From assembly GCF_012396125.1 (NCBI RefSeq), contig NZ_JAAXOX010000001.1, positions 124,001 through 188,000 of the forward strand: a stretch of 64,000 bases of DNA. The letters are read 5' to 3'. The position numbers and the translations under genes are program-made. Origin of the DNA: Cellulomonas denverensis. GTDB taxonomy: Bacteria; Actinomycetota; Actinomycetes; Actinomycetales; Cellulomonadaceae. Under the pieces are notes generated by a model. It was given only the letters and a program-made list of their open reading frames with translations. It was not told the DNA's origin and did no database searches. Positions 16,900 through 25,999 of the stretch are shown in pieces. Numbering within the stretch: position 1 is the stretch's first letter; each line of letters opens with the position of its first letter.

Positions 16900-17571
16900 G
16901 TGAAGGTCGCCGAGACCGCAGATCAGCTCGCCACCGCGATCAAGCCGAAGCTGCGCGGCTGGATCCATGCGGGCATGTTCCCGCTGGTGACGGTCGCCTC
17001 CGTCGTGCTGGTGGTGCTGGCCCCGACGACCGCGCTGACCTGGGCCTGCGCGGTTTTCGGCCTGGCGGCGATGATGCTGTTCGGCACCAGCGCGGTCTAC
17101 CACCGCGGCACCTGGTCGCCCCGGACCGCCGCCGTGCTGCGCCGGCTGGACCACACCAACATCTTCCTGGTGATCGCCGGCACCTACACCCCGCTGGCGG
17201 TCGCCCTGCTGCCCACCGCGACCGCCCGGACGCTGCTGCTGATCGTCTGGATCGGTGCACTGGGCGGGGTGCTGGCGCGGGTGTTCTGGCTGAACGCGCC
17301 GCGCTGGGTCTACGTCCCGGTCTACATCGCGCTCGGCTGGGTGGCGGTCTGGTTCCTGCCGTCGTTCTGGCGGGCGCCGAACGGGGGTCCGGCGGTGGTC
17401 TGGCTGGTGATCGCCGGCGGGCTGGCCTACACCGTGGGCGCGGTGGTCTACGCGCTGAAGAAGCCCAACCCCAGCCCGCGCTGGTTCGGCTTCCACGAGA
17501 TCTTCCACGCGCTGACCGTGGTCGGCATCGGCTGCCACTTCATCGCAGTGGCCATGGCCGTGCTGAACTGA
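16900..17571 (+). CDS. trhA: Hemolysin III / PAQR-type membrane protein TrhA
   Basis: A 223-residue protein with seven predicted membrane helices. Conserved PAQR positions are present: S-A-V-Y-H in GTSAVYHRGTW, HTNIFLVIAGTYTP, and the C-terminal HEIFHALTVVGIGCHF, whose histidines with the first one form the predicted zinc site. In bacteria these proteins affect membrane-lipid homeostasis; a pore-forming role is doubtful despite the name. AGGAGGTC directly precedes the GTG. The palindrome upstream suggests regulated expression. Confidence 0.9.
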   Translation: MKVAETADQLATAIKPKLRGWIHAGMFPLVTVASVVLVVLAPTTALTWACAVFGLAAMMLFGTSAVYHRGTWSPRTAAVLRRLDHTNIFLVIAGTYTPLAVALLPTATARTLLLIVWIGALGGVLARVFWLNAPRWVYVPVYIALGWVAVWFLPSFWRAPNGGPAVVWLVIAGGLAYTVGAVVYALKKPNPSPRWFGFHEIFHALTVVGIGCHFIAVAMAVLN

Positions 17572-17582
17572 GCCGACCCGTC

Positions 17583-18407
17583 TCAGGCGGGGACGACCCG
17601 GTAGCGGCGGTTCGCCAGCGAGGGGTTGCCCTGCCGGACCTGCGCCAGCAGCCCGGGGTCCAGGTCGACCGTCCGCAGCTCCGGCTGGTCGCCGAGCTCC
17701 AGCCCGGTCTCGCCGTCCGGGCCGATCACCAGCGACCGGCCGGTGGTGCCCGGACCGGCCTGGCCGACCGCGGCGACCACGACGGTGTTCTCGATCGCCC
17801 GGGCGGTCGCCAGGGTCCGCCAGTGCATCTCCTTCAGCGGGCCGGGCGCCCAGGCGGCCGGCACCACCAGCACCTGCGCCCCGGCGTCCACCACCCGGCG
17901 GGCCGACTCCGGGAACCGTAGGTCGTAGCAGGTGATCACGCCGACGCTCATCCCGGCCACGTCCAGCACCAGCGGCGGCGCGTCCGCGGGCCCGGGCAGC
18001 AGGCGGTCGGACTCCCGGTGGCCGAAGGCGTCGTACAGGTGGACCTTGCGGTAGACGCCGGCCAGCTCGCCGTCGCCGGTCACCGCCACCACCGCGTTCA
18101 CCGCGCGCTCCCCGTCGCCGGGCAGCACCGTGCCGGCGATCACGGCCACCCCGGTCCGGGCGGCCTGCTCGCGCAGCAGGGTGACGAACGGGCCGTCCAG
18201 CGGTTCGGCGTGTTCCGGGCCGGTGCCGCGCGGGTCGAAGCCGGCGGCGTACTCGGGCAGCACCAGCAGGTCGGCGTGGGCCCGGGCGGCGGTGTCGATC
18301 GCCCGGCGGACCGTCTCCCGGTTGGCGGCGTGGTCGTCGCTCACCCGCAGCTGGCCCACCGTGAGGCGGACGGCGGGACGGGCCGGCGGCGCGGGGCGGT
18401 CGGGCAT
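17583..18407 (-). CDS. Carbon-nitrogen hydrolase (nitrilase/omega-amidase family)
   Basis: A cytoplasmic amidase of 274 residues. The catalytic triad is visible: Glu52 (LLVLPEYAAG), Lys121 (YRKVHLYDAFGHRESD) and Cys160 (GVITCYDLRFPE). The pattern resembles Nit2/omega-amidase and deaminated-glutathione amidases, which remove side products of amino-acid metabolism; the exact substrate is open. The start overlaps the stop of the small membrane protein gene (TGATG), making it the third gene of a coupled mca operon. It is convergent with trhA (11-base gap). Confidence 0.88.
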   Translation of the reverse strand: MPDRPAPPARPAVRLTVGQLRVSDDHAANRETVRRAIDTAARAHADLLVLPEYAAGFDPRGTGPEHAEPLDGPFVTLLREQAARTGVAVIAGTVLPGDGERAVNAVVAVTGDGELAGVYRKVHLYDAFGHRESDRLLPGPADAPPLVLDVAGMSVGVITCYDLRFPESARRVVDAGAQVLVVPAAWAPGPLKEMHWRTLATARAIENTVVVAAVGQAGPGTTGRSLVIGPDGETGLELGDQPELRTVDLDPGLLAQVRQGNPSLANRRYRVVPA

Positions 18408-18718
18408 CAGCGCCCCTCCGACTCCGGGGTCGTGTCCGGGGCTGTCGGGGCGGTGGTGCCGGCCTGTTCGGCAGCCGCGGCCGCGGCCTCTTCCTCCTCC
18501 AGCTGACGCCCCCGCCGTTCCACCTTCCGCATCTTGCGCACCATCGAGTACGCCAGCCCCATCACGGCCAGCGCCGCGGCGAAGGTCACCAGGAAGCCGA
18601 GCAGCCCCGGCGAGGTCTGGTCCTCCGGCGGGATCTCGGTCACCGACGGGCTGGGGCTGGGGCTGACCTCGGCCCAGACCTGCAACAGCGCGCCATGCGC
18701 GACGGCCAGGCCGCTCAT
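18407..18718 (-). CDS. Small single-pass membrane protein of the mca operon
   Basis: 103 residues: a short N-terminal hydrophobic stretch, a Ser/Pro-rich linker (SPSPSPSVTEIPPEDQTSPG), one clear membrane helix (LLGFLVTFAAALAVMGLAYS), then a basic and Glu/Ala-rich cytoplasmic tail. It occupies the place of Rv1083 next to mca in mycobacteria. The ATG overlaps the mca stop (ATGA). No function is known; coupling to Mca hints at a link to mycothiol-dependent detoxification. Confidence 0.75.
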   Translation of the reverse strand: MSGLAVAHGALLQVWAEVSPSPSPSVTEIPPEDQTSPGLLGFLVTFAAALAVMGLAYSMVRKMRKVERRGRQLEEEEAAAAAAEQAGTTAPTAPDTTPESEGR

Positions 18719-19590
18719 GCCCGGCCCCGCAGCCCGGCGAACAGGTCGTCCTCCGGCAGGGTGGTCGGCACCCGGGACTCGGCGAGCTCGTACTCGTCCC
18801 AGGGCCACACCTCCCGCTCCAGGTCGCGCGGGATGCCGAAGAAGAAGCCCTCCGGGTCGATCTGGGTGGCGTGCGCCCGCAGTGCGGCGTCCCGCTGCTC
18901 GAAGTAGTCGGCGACCGGCACCAGCGTGGTGACCTCGCGCTCCGGCATCTCCTTGGCGGCGCGGGACTCCACCCACTCGCCGAACGGGGACTCGATGCCG
19001 CGGGCGATCATCGCCTCGTGCACCGTGCGCAGCCGCTTCATCGAGAAGCCGTGGTTGTAGTAGAGCTTCGACGGGGTCCAGGGCTCGCCGGTGCCGCGGT
19101 AGCGCTCCGGGTCGCCGGCCGCGTGGAACGCCTCGAACGCCACCCGGTGGGTCATCACATGGTCCGGGTGCGGGTAGCCGCCGGTCGGGTCGTAGGTGGT
19201 CATCACCTGCGGCCGGAACTCGCGGACCACCTGCACCAGCGGCGCCGAGGCCTCTTCCAGCGGCAGCAGCCCGAAGCAGCCCTCCGGCAGCGGCGGCAGC
19301 GGATCACCCTCGGGCAGCCCCGAGTCGACGAAGCCCAGCCACTGCTGCCGGACCCCGAGCGCGGCGGCCGCGGCGGCCATCTCCGCCCGGCGGATCTCGC
19401 CCATCTCCTCCGGGGTACCGCTGAACGCCGGGTAGTGCGGGTTGAGGATGTCGCCACGCTCGCCGCCGGTGCAGGTGACGATCAGGACGTCCACCCCCTC
19501 CGCGGCGTAGCGGGCGGTGGTCGCCGCACCCTTGCTCGACTCGTCGTCCGGGTGGGCGTGGACCGCCATCAGGCGGAGCTGCTCGGTCAC
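18715..19590 (-). CDS. mca: Mycothiol S-conjugate amidase
   Basis: Zinc amidase of 291 residues that cleaves mycothiol S-conjugates to mercapturic acids, exporting toxins from actinobacteria. The LmbE/PIG-L fold shows the zinc-site motif VHAHPDDESSKG (His13, Asp16) and GGYPHPDHVMTH with the third ligand. Length equals Mca (about 288) rather than MshB, and FGEWVESR with the WPWDEYELAESR end is Mca-like. I chose the GTG at 19590, with AAGGAAG upstream; an in-frame start 54 bases earlier would only add a basic, non-conserved extension. Its presence implies the cell makes mycothiol. Confidence 0.9.
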   Translation of the reverse strand: MTEQLRLMAVHAHPDDESSKGAATTARYAAEGVDVLIVTCTGGERGDILNPHYPAFSGTPEEMGEIRRAEMAAAAAALGVRQQWLGFVDSGLPEGDPLPPLPEGCFGLLPLEEASAPLVQVVREFRPQVMTTYDPTGGYPHPDHVMTHRVAFEAFHAAGDPERYRGTGEPWTPSKLYYNHGFSMKRLRTVHEAMIARGIESPFGEWVESRAAKEMPEREVTTLVPVADYFEQRDAALRAHATQIDPEGFFFGIPRDLEREVWPWDEYELAESRVPTTLPEDDLFAGLRGRA

Positions 19591-19617
19591 GTTCCGTGGC
19601 TTCCTTCTGGTCGCGTC

Positions 19618-19635
19618 GTCGGGTCCGGACCCGAC
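19618..19635 (+). promoter_or_regulatory. Perfect 18-bp palindrome between mca and the DUF4307 gene
   Basis: GTCGGGTCCGGACCCGAC is fully self-complementary and lies centrally in the 99-base divergent gap. It could be an operator shared by both genes, but GC-rich palindromes arise easily in this genome. Confidence 0.35.
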
Positions 19636-19689
19636 AGTGGACAATGATCACTCATCCGTCCGACAGGACCGAACCGAACGGAGCCGCCC

Positions 19690-20085
19690 GTGACCACCGC
19701 CTCGCCGCCCGCCGGCCGGTACGGACCCCCGCAGTCCCCGCAGCGGCGCCGGGCGGCCCGGATCGGCATCGCGATCCTGGCGGCGATCGGCCTCGGGATC
19801 GTGATCTGGATCGGGCTCGGCGCGGCCGGCACCGCGGTGCGCTGGAACGACGTCGGCTACCGGGTGGACGGGTCCACCGCGGTGGAGATCACCTTCGACG
19901 TGATCCAGGACCCGGGCGAGGTCGCGGTCTGCCGGGTGCAGGCCCTCAGCGCCAGCCACGCCGAGGTGGGGGTGCAGCAGATCACCGTCGGACCGTCCCA
20001 GGAGCGCACCACCCGGGTCACCGCGACCATCCCGACCGCCGAGGCCGCCGTCACCGCCGCCGTCCACGGCTGTGAGCCCGCCTGA
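19690..20085 (+). CDS. DUF4307 membrane protein
   Basis: 131 residues: cytoplasmic Pro/Arg-rich start, one membrane helix (IGIAILAAIGLGIVIWIGLG), and an extracytoplasmic beta-rich domain with two cysteines (AVCRVQAL and VHGCEPA) that could pair. This matches DUF4307, found beside mca and greA across actinobacteria (Rv1081c in M. tuberculosis). Function is unknown. The GTG is preceded by a weak GGAG. Confidence 0.85.
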   Translation: MTTASPPAGRYGPPQSPQRRRAARIGIAILAAIGLGIVIWIGLGAAGTAVRWNDVGYRVDGSTAVEITFDVIQDPGEVAVCRVQALSASHAEVGVQQITVGPSQERTTRVTATIPTAEAAVTAAVHGCEPA

Positions 20086-20283
20086 CCGGTCGGTCCGAGC
20101 GTCGCGGCAGCTCGATTGCTATGCTTGCCGATTCAAGACGCCGCCTCGGTCCGACGTGACCGTCGATGCGACCGTGAGGCGGAGCACCCGTTCCCACCCG
20201 TCGCGGACACGCACGCACGTCGGACGGGGCGCATTCTCGAGCACACCCGGACCTGGGTGGGCCCGTGCTGGAAGGAGTGGGAC

Positions 20284-20772
20284 GTGACCGACACGACGCA
20301 GGCCACCACCTGGTTGACGCAGGAGGCCTACGACCGCCTCAAGGCGGAGCTGGAGCACCTCGAGGGTGCGGGTCGCGCCGAGGTCACCGAGCGCATCGCC
20401 GCCGCTCGTGACGAGGGCGACCTGAAGGAGAACGGCGGCTACCACGCCGCGCGCGAGGAGCAGGCGAAGCAGGAGGCCCGCATCCGCGAGCTGAAGGCCA
20501 AGCTGCGCAACGTGCAGATCGGCACGCCGCCGGACGACGGCGTGGTCGAGCAGGGCATGGTGGTCACCGCCGAGGTCGCCGGTGATGAGATGACCTTCCT
20601 GCTCGGCTCGCGTGAGATCGCCGGGACCGCGGACATCGACGTGTTCTCCCCGACCTCGCCGCTGGGTGCGTCGATCAACGGCCACAAGGTCGGCGACTCG
20701 ACGTCGTACACCGCGCCGAACGGCAAGGACATCCCGGTGAAGATCCTGGCGGCCAAGCCCTTCGAGGGCTGA
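20284..20772 (+). CDS. greA: Transcription elongation factor GreA
   Basis: Rescues backtracked RNA polymerase by stimulating transcript cleavage. The 162-residue protein has the N-terminal coiled coil with acidic tip (AARDEGDLKENGGYHAAREE) and the FKBP-like C-terminal domain ending in KDIPVKILAAK. The GTG at 20284 has AAGGAG 8 bases upstream. The 198-base gap before it contains a likely -10 box TATGCT (20120-20125), giving a leader of about 150 bases; no further structure was recognised there. A strong bidirectional hairpin follows. Confidence 0.95.
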   Translation: MTDTTQATTWLTQEAYDRLKAELEHLEGAGRAEVTERIAAARDEGDLKENGGYHAAREEQAKQEARIRELKAKLRNVQIGTPPDDGVVEQGMVVTAEVAGDEMTFLLGSREIAGTADIDVFSPTSPLGASINGHKVGDSTSYTAPNGKDIPVKILAAKPFEG

Positions 20773-20782
20773 GCACCGCACC

Positions 20783-20823
20783 ACGAAGGCCCGTTCCCCG
20801 CTCGTCGGGGGGCGGGCCTTCGT
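20783..20823. terminator. Bidirectional terminator between greA and ilvA
   Basis: Arms ACGAAGGCCCG (20783-20793) and CGGGCCTTCGT (20813-20823) pair perfectly, with an inner CCCCG/CGGGG extension. The hairpin lies between the convergent stop codons and serves both genes. Confidence 0.85.
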
Positions 20824-22028
20824 CAGAGTTCGGACAGCCGGTAGCCGTGGTCGCGCAGCCCGGCGAGCACGCCGGCGCAGTGTTCCGGCCCCTTGGTCTC
20901 CACCTGGAGCTCGACCTCGGCCTCGTCGACGTCCAGGTCGATCCCGGTGCGGGTGTGGTTGATGTGCATGATGTTCGCGCCGAGCTTGGCCAGCTCCCGC
21001 AGCAGCCCGGCCAGCGCACCCGGGCTGTCGTGCAGCCGGACCCGCAGCGCCAGGTACCGCCCGGAGGACGCCAGCCCGTGCCGGACCACCCGCAGCAGCA
21101 CCAGCGGGTCGATGTTGCCGCCGGACAGCAGCACCACCACCGGCCCGGCGAACGCCCCGGCACCCCCGGCCATCACCGCGGCCACCCCGGCGGCACCCGC
21201 GGGCTCCACCAGCAGCTTGGCCCGCTCGGCGACCAGCAGCAGCGCCCGGGACAGGTCCTCCTCGGACACCGTACGGACCTCGGTGCCGTACCGGTGCAGC
21301 AGCTCGAAGGGCACCGCGCCCGGGGTGCCGACCGCGATCCCGTCCGCCATGGTGTGCAGTTCGGCGGCGGTCACCGGTTCACCCGCGGCCAGCGAGGCCG
21401 GGTAGGCGGCGGCCCGGGCGGCCTGCACGCCGATCACCCGGACGTCCGGTCGCAGCTCGGCCAGCGCGGCCTGCATCCCGGCGGCCAGTCCCCCGCCACC
21501 CACCGGCACCAGCACCGTGGCGGCCTGCGGCACCTGCTCCACGATCTCCAGCGCCAGCGTGCCCTGCCCGACGACGACATCCAGGTGGTCGAAGGGGTGG
21601 ATCAGCACCGCGCCGGTCCGCTCGGCCTCGGCCCGGGCGGCGGCCAGCGCCTCGTCCACGGTCAGGCCGTGCAGCCGGACCTCGGCCCCGTACTGCCGGG
21701 TGGCGGCGATCTTGGGCAGGGCGGCGTCGATCGGCATGTACACCACCGCGTCGATGCCAAGCTGCGCGGCGGCCAACGCCACCCCCTGCGCGTGGTTCCC
21801 GGCGCTGGCGGCGACCACCCCGCGGGCCTGTTCGGCCGCGGACAGCCGGGCCATCCGCACGTAGGCGCCGCGGACCTTGAACGAGCCGGAGCGCTGCAGG
21901 TTCTCGCACTTGAGGTAGACGTCGGTGCCGGCGATCTCGCTCAGCGCGCGGGAGTACTCGACCGGGGTGCGGGTGACCACTGGTTCCAGCAGCCGGGCGG
22001 CATCCCGGACGTCGTCGAGGAGGCTCAC
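20823..22028 (-). CDS. ilvA: Threonine ammonia-lyase
   Basis: PLP enzyme converting threonine to 2-oxobutanoate and ammonia. The 401-residue protein has the PLP lysine in GSFKVRGA (Lys51), the phosphate-binding PVGGGGLAAG loop, SGGNIDP, and a C-terminal ACT-like domain (LRVRLHDSPGALAGLLREL) for allosteric control. This single-ACT form resembles biodegradative TdcB-type or CimA-like lyases, so a catabolic role is possible besides isoleucine synthesis. The GTG overlaps the stop of the AI-2E transporter gene; it is third in the metB operon. Confidence 0.9.
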   Translation of the reverse strand: MSLLDDVRDAARLLEPVVTRTPVEYSRALSEIAGTDVYLKCENLQRSGSFKVRGAYVRMARLSAAEQARGVVAASAGNHAQGVALAAAQLGIDAVVYMPIDAALPKIAATRQYGAEVRLHGLTVDEALAAARAEAERTGAVLIHPFDHLDVVVGQGTLALEIVEQVPQAATVLVPVGGGGLAAGMQAALAELRPDVRVIGVQAARAAAYPASLAAGEPVTAAELHTMADGIAVGTPGAVPFELLHRYGTEVRTVSEEDLSRALLLVAERAKLLVEPAGAAGVAAVMAGGAGAFAGPVVVLLSGGNIDPLVLLRVVRHGLASSGRYLALRVRLHDSPGALAGLLRELAKLGANIMHINHTRTGIDLDVDEAEVELQVETKGPEHCAGVLAGLRDHGYRLSEL

Positions 22029-23218
22029 TCGGCGACCGCCTCCCGTGGTGGTCGTTGTGACACGTGATCATCCGTGCCGAGCTGGGGGAACTTGTCGTGA
22101 CCGTGCAGATACAGCACCACGGTGTTCAGCACCGCGGCGATCGGCACCGCGAACAGCGCCCCGACGATCCCGGCGGCCATCGACCCGGCGGTGACCACCA
22201 GCAGCACCGCCACCGGGTGCAGCGACACCGCGTGGCCCATCAGGAACGGCTGCAGGATGTGACCCTCCAACTGCTGCACCAGCAGCACCACCCCGAGCAT
22301 GATCAGCGCCACCACCGGCCCGTGGGCGACCAGCGCGACCAGCACGGCGACCGCGCCGGTGACGATCGCGCCGACGATCGGGATGAACGAGCCGACGAAC
22401 ACCAGCGTGGCCAGCGGCAGCGCGAGCGGCACCCGCAGGATCGCCGCGCCGATGCCGATGCCCACCGCATCCACGAAGGCCACCAGGATCTGGGTCCGGG
22501 TGTAGGCGCTCAGCGTGACCAGTCCGCGGCGGCCGGCCTGGTGCACCCGCTCGCGCACCCGGCGCGGCAGCAGGCCGACCAGCCAGGACCACACCACCCG
22601 CCCCTCGCGGAGGAAGAAGAAGGTGCAGAACAGGGAGATCAGCGCCCCGGCGGCGACGTGCCCGACCGTGGTGGTCACCGACAACGCGCCGGACAGCACA
22701 CTGCTGGCGTTCTCCTGCAGCTGCTCGCGGCCCTGCTCGACCAGCTGGTTCACCTGATCGGAGGTGACCTGCAGCGGGCTCTCGGCCAGCCAGTCCAGCA
22801 GCTTGTCCACGCCCTCGGAGGCCTGGTCGCTCAGGTCGCCGAAGCCGTTGGCGATCGACCGCCCGGCAAGGGCGACCAGCGCGGCGACCACCGCCAGCAA
22901 CGCCAGCACCGACGTGATCGCCGCCAGCGTCCGGCCGAAGTGCAGCCGGCGGCGCAGGAAGGCGGCCACCGGGGTGAGCAGCACGGTGAGCAGCAGCGCC
23001 ACGGCCACCGACACCACGATCACCTGGAAGTAGCCGATCAGCCACAGCGTCACCGCGGCCGCCCCGGCGATCAGCAGGAACCGCCACGACCAGGACGCCG
23101 CCGCCCGCACCGCCGGGGTCACCGACTGCTCGGCCGACCAGCCCCGCGGGGTGTGCCCGGTGGCGAGGTCGCCCTCGTGCAGCACCGGGGGCCGGGGGTC
23201 GGGGCGGCGCGGGGTCAC
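22025..23218 (-). CDS. AI-2E family transporter
   Basis: A polytopic membrane protein of 397 residues with about eight hydrophobic helices: two pairs near residues 45-105, an amphipathic middle segment ([20 protein letters not shown]), and the conserved C-terminal block with [13 protein letters not shown] and [14 protein letters not shown]. The family includes exporters of autoinducer-2 and Na+/H+ antiporter-like proteins, so the substrate is not predictable. The GTG start overlaps the metB stop and its own stop overlaps the ilvA start. Confidence 0.88.
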   Translation of the reverse strand: MTPRRPDPRPPVLHEGDLATGHTPRGWSAEQSVTPAVRAAASWSWRFLLIAGAAAVTLWLIGYFQVIVVSVAVALLLTVLLTPVAAFLRRRLHFGRTLAAITSVLALLAVVAALVALAGRSIANGFGDLSDQASEGVDKLLDWLAESPLQVTSDQVNQLVEQGREQLQENASSVLSGALSVTTTVGHVAAGALISLFCTFFFLREGRVVWSWLVGLLPRRVRERVHQAGRRGLVTLSAYTRTQILVAFVDAVGIGIGAAILRVPLALPLATLVFVGSFIPIVGAIVTGAVAVLVALVAHGPVVALIMLGVVLLVQQLEGHILQPFLMGHAVSLHPVAVLLVVTAGSMAAGIVGALFAVPIAAVLNTVVLYLHGHDKFPQLGTDDHVSQRPPREAVAE

Positions 23219-24423
23219 TGTCCGAGCGCCCGCGTCAGGTCGGCGATCAGGTCGGCCTCGTCCTCGATCCCGACGCTGAGCCGCACCAGGTCGTCCGGCA
23301 CCTCCAGCGCGGTGCCGGCCACCGAGCCGTGCGTCATCCGGGCCGGCAACTCGATCAGCGACTCGACGCCGCCCAGCGACTCGGCCAGGGTGAACACCCG
23401 GGTGCGGGCGCAGATCTCGGCCGCCCGCTCGGCGCTGCCGGCCCGGAAGGACACCATCCCGCCGAAGCCGGTCATCTGCCGGGCGGCGAGCTCGTGCTGC
23501 GGATGCGACTCCAGGCCGGGGTAGATCACCGCGGGCACGTCGTCCCGCTCGACCAGGAACCGGGCCACCGCCGCGGCATTCGCGCAGTGCCGGTCCATCC
23601 GCACGCCCAGCGTCTTCAACCCGCGCAGGGTCAGCCAGCCGTCGAAGGGTCCGGCCACCGCACCGGAGGCGTTCTGGTGGAAGGCCAGCGCGTCCGCCAG
23701 GGCGGTGCCGCCGGACGGACCGGTCAGCCCGACCGGGAGCTGGGCCCCGTCCGCCACGACCAGCGCGCCGCCGACCACGTCGGAGTGCCCGCCGATGTAC
23801 TTGGTGGTGGAGTGCACCACCACATCCGCCCCGAGCGCCAGCGGCTGCTGCAGGTACGGAGTGGCGAAGGTGTTGTCCACCGCGAGCAGCGCGCCGGCAC
23901 CGCGGGCCAGGCCGCTCAGCCCGGCGATGTCCGCGATGCCGAGCAGCGGGTTGGTCGGCGTCTCGGCCCAGATCAGCTTGGTCCGGCCGGGCTGGATCGC
24001 GGCGGCGACCGCCTCCGGGTCGGACAGGTCGGCCGGGGTGTGCTCGATCCCCCACGGGCCGAACACCCGGGCGATCAGCCGGTAGGTCCCGCCGTAGGCG
24101 TCGTCCGGCACCACGACGTGGTCGCCGGGCCGCAGCACCGCCCGCAGCAGGGTGTCCTCGGCGGCCAGCCCAGAGGCGAAGGCGAAGGCCGCCCCGCCAC
24201 GCTCCGCCGCCGCCAGCGCCTCCTGCAGCGCGGTGCGGGTCGGGTTCGCCGAACGGGAGTACTCGTAGCCGTTGCGCAGCCCGCCGACCCCGTCCTGGGC
24301 GTAGGTGGACACCTGATAGATCGGCGGCACCACCGCTCCGGTGGTCGGATCCGGTGCCTGACCGGCGTGGATCGCGCGGGTGGAGAAGCCGGCCTCGGAC
24401 CAGTCCTGCTCGTCGTTCGTCAC
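23215..24423 (-). CDS. metB: Cystathionine gamma-synthase / gamma-lyase
   Basis: PLP-dependent trans-sulfuration enzyme. In the 402-residue form the PLP lysine is Lys208 ([16 protein letters not shown]); [15 protein letters not shown] and the [18 protein letters not shown] end are family signatures. Synthase and lyase are hard to separate by sequence; with cbs at 47-48 kb in the window, either direction makes sense. I start at the GTG at 24423, which is 6 bases after the -10 box, fitting a leaderless message; a GTG two codons earlier touches the -10. It leads the metB - AI-2E - ilvA operon. Confidence 0.9.
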   Translation of the reverse strand: MTNDEQDWSEAGFSTRAIHAGQAPDPTTGAVVPPIYQVSTYAQDGVGGLRNGYEYSRSANPTRTALQEALAAAERGGAAFAFASGLAAEDTLLRAVLRPGDHVVVPDDAYGGTYRLIARVFGPWGIEHTPADLSDPEAVAAAIQPGRTKLIWAETPTNPLLGIADIAGLSGLARGAGALLAVDNTFATPYLQQPLALGADVVVHSTTKYIGGHSDVVGGALVVADGAQLPVGLTGPSGGTALADALAFHQNASGAVAGPFDGWLTLRGLKTLGVRMDRHCANAAAVARFLVERDDVPAVIYPGLESHPQHELAARQMTGFGGMVSFRAGSAERAAEICARTRVFTLAESLGGVESLIELPARMTHGSVAGTALEVPDDLVRLSVGIEDEADLIADLTRALGQ

Positions 24424-24429
24424 CCGCAC

Positions 24430-24458
24430 AGGCTAGGCGCTCGGCGGGGGAATGACAC
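24430..24458 (-). promoter_or_regulatory. Promoter of the metB operon (leaderless)
   Basis: On the minus strand -35 GTGTCA (24458-24453), 17 bases, -10 TAGCCT (24435-24430). Transcription would begin at about the GTG at 24423. No sulfur-responsive riboswitch is present, as there is no room for a leader. Confidence 0.55.
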
Positions 24459-24507
24459 GGCAAGCCCGCCGGTTGAGCGACACGGACCCGCGAGGAGGGG
24501 AGCCCCC

Positions 24508-25188
24508 ATGAACTGGCTGTTCGGTTCCGCATTGAAGACCACCATGGTCACCCCGGAGCGCGCCCTGCCCGGCCGCGACGCCTACGCCTACCACGTGCCC
24601 AGCACCCACACCGTGCTCGGCACCCCGATCCAGGGCCCCTGGCCCGAGGGCACCCGGACCCTCGTGCTCGGCCTCGGCTGTTTCTGGGGTGCGGAGCGGG
24701 TGTTCTGGCAGCTGCCCGGCGTGGTCAGCACCGCGGTCGGCTACCAGGGCGGTTTCACGCCGTACCCCACCTACGAGGAGGTGTGCACCGGCCTGACCGG
24801 TCACGCCGAGGTCGTGCTGGTGGCCTACGACCCCACCGTGATCTCGGACGCCGACCTGCTGCGGGCGTTCTGGGAGGCGCACGACCCGACCCAGGGCTTC
24901 CGGCAGGGCAACGACGCCGGCACCCAGTACCGCTCGACGGTGTACACCACCACCCCCGAGCAGGCCGCCGCCGCCCAGGAGACCCGCGAGGCGTTCCAGC
25001 AGCGGCTGAGCACGGCCGGCTTCGGGGAGATCACCACCGAGATCCGCAGCGCCGAGGACGCCGGGCGGTTCTACTACGCCGAGGACTACCACCAGCAGTA
25101 CCTGGACAAGAACCCGAACGGGTACTGCGGTCTCGGCGGGACCGGCGTGTCCTGCCCCCGCCCGGTGGACGGCGTCGCCTCCGCCTGA
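24508..25188 (+). CDS. msrA: Peptide methionine sulfoxide reductase A
   Basis: Repairs oxidised methionine (S-sulfoxide form) in proteins. The 226-residue enzyme has the catalytic GCFWG motif (Cys58), the [13 protein letters not shown] region, [13 protein letters not shown], and a C-terminal [13 protein letters not shown] whose cysteines resolve the disulfide. The ATG has GAGGAGGGGAG upstream. It is divergent from metB, putting methionine synthesis and repair back to back. Confidence 0.95.
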   Translation: MNWLFGSALKTTMVTPERALPGRDAYAYHVPSTHTVLGTPIQGPWPEGTRTLVLGLGCFWGAERVFWQLPGVVSTAVGYQGGFTPYPTYEEVCTGLTGHAEVVLVAYDPTVISDADLLRAFWEAHDPTQGFRQGNDAGTQYRSTVYTTTPEQAAAAQETREAFQQRLSTAGFGEITTEIRSAEDAGRFYYAEDYHQQYLDKNPNGYCGLGGTGVSCPRPVDGVASA

Positions 25189-25250
25189 GCACCCCGGCCC
25201 GGGTCCGGCGTCCCCCCACGGCGCCCGGACCCGGGTCTACCGTCACCACC

Positions 25251-25946
25251 ATGAAGACCGACCAGCACCGCGCGGCGCTGCGCGGACTGCCCGAGTCCGA
25301 GGTCCCCGGCTACCTGACCGCCCACTCCGGCCTGCCCGGTCCGCGCGGCAACCTCGAGCTGATCGCCGCCCTGGTCGAGGAGGCCACCCCCGCACTGGCG
25401 CTCGACCTGGCCGACCGCCCGGACGAGTACCTGCGCTCCTGCGGCACCGCCACCCTGGGCCGCTTGATCGCCGAGGGCCACGACGTCGCCGCCCTGCTGC
25501 ACACCCGCGCCGCCGACGACTCCTGGCGGGTGCGCGAGGCCACCGCCATGGCGCTGCAACGCCTGGGCGACGCCGACCCGGCCGCCATGCGCGCGCTGGT
25601 GCAGACCTGGTCCCACGACGACGACCCGCTGGTCCGCCGCGCCGCGATCGCCGGGATCTGCGAACCCCGATTGCTCAAGGACCCGGACACCGCCGTCGCC
25701 GCCCTGGACGCCTGCGCCGCCGCCACCGACGGCCTGGTCGCCGTCCCCGCCGACCACCGCCGCGACCCCGCGGTGCGCACCCTGCGCCAGGGGCTGGGCT
25801 ACTGCTGGAGCGTGGCGGTCGCCGGTGCCCCGGAGCCCGGGGTGGCGCGGTTCCTGGCGCTGGAGAACGTGGCCGACCCGGACGTGGCCTGGGTGGTGCG
25901 GGAGAACCGGAAGAAGTCGCGGCTGCGGCGGGTGCTGGGCGACTGA
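25251..25946 (+). CDS. HEAT-repeat / DNA alkylation repair-like protein
   Basis: A 231-residue all-helical protein. Repeats are visible at RSCGTATLGRLIAEG, WRVREATAMALQRLGDADP and VRRAAIAGICEPRLL, in the style of HEAT/PBS-lyase-like repeats used for protein or nucleic-acid binding. The C-terminus is basic (RENRKKSRLRRVLGD). The ATG sits 7 bases after TACCGT (25238-25243), so translation is probably leaderless. Function is unknown. Confidence 0.75.
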   Translation: MKTDQHRAALRGLPESEVPGYLTAHSGLPGPRGNLELIAALVEEATPALALDLADRPDEYLRSCGTATLGRLIAEGHDVAALLHTRAADDSWRVREATAMALQRLGDADPAAMRALVQTWSHDDDPLVRRAAIAGICEPRLLKDPDTAVAALDACAAATDGLVAVPADHRRDPAVRTLRQGLGYCWSVAVAGAPEPGVARFLALENVADPDVAWVVRENRKKSRLRRVLGD

Positions 25947-25950
25947 GCGC

Positions 25951-25991
25951 GCACGGGAGCGGCCGGGCAGATCACCCGGCCGCTCCTGTGC
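25951..25991. terminator. Bidirectional terminator
   Basis: 17-base arms (25951-25967 and 25975-25991) with one G-U pair and a 7-base loop. It lies between the stops of the convergent HEAT-repeat and metalloprotease genes. Confidence 0.85.
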
Positions 25992-25999
25992 CTGGTCGA

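Noticed and set aside
24430..24507. SAM or other sulfur riboswitch before metB
   Set aside because: The promoter lies directly against the start codon, leaving no leader.
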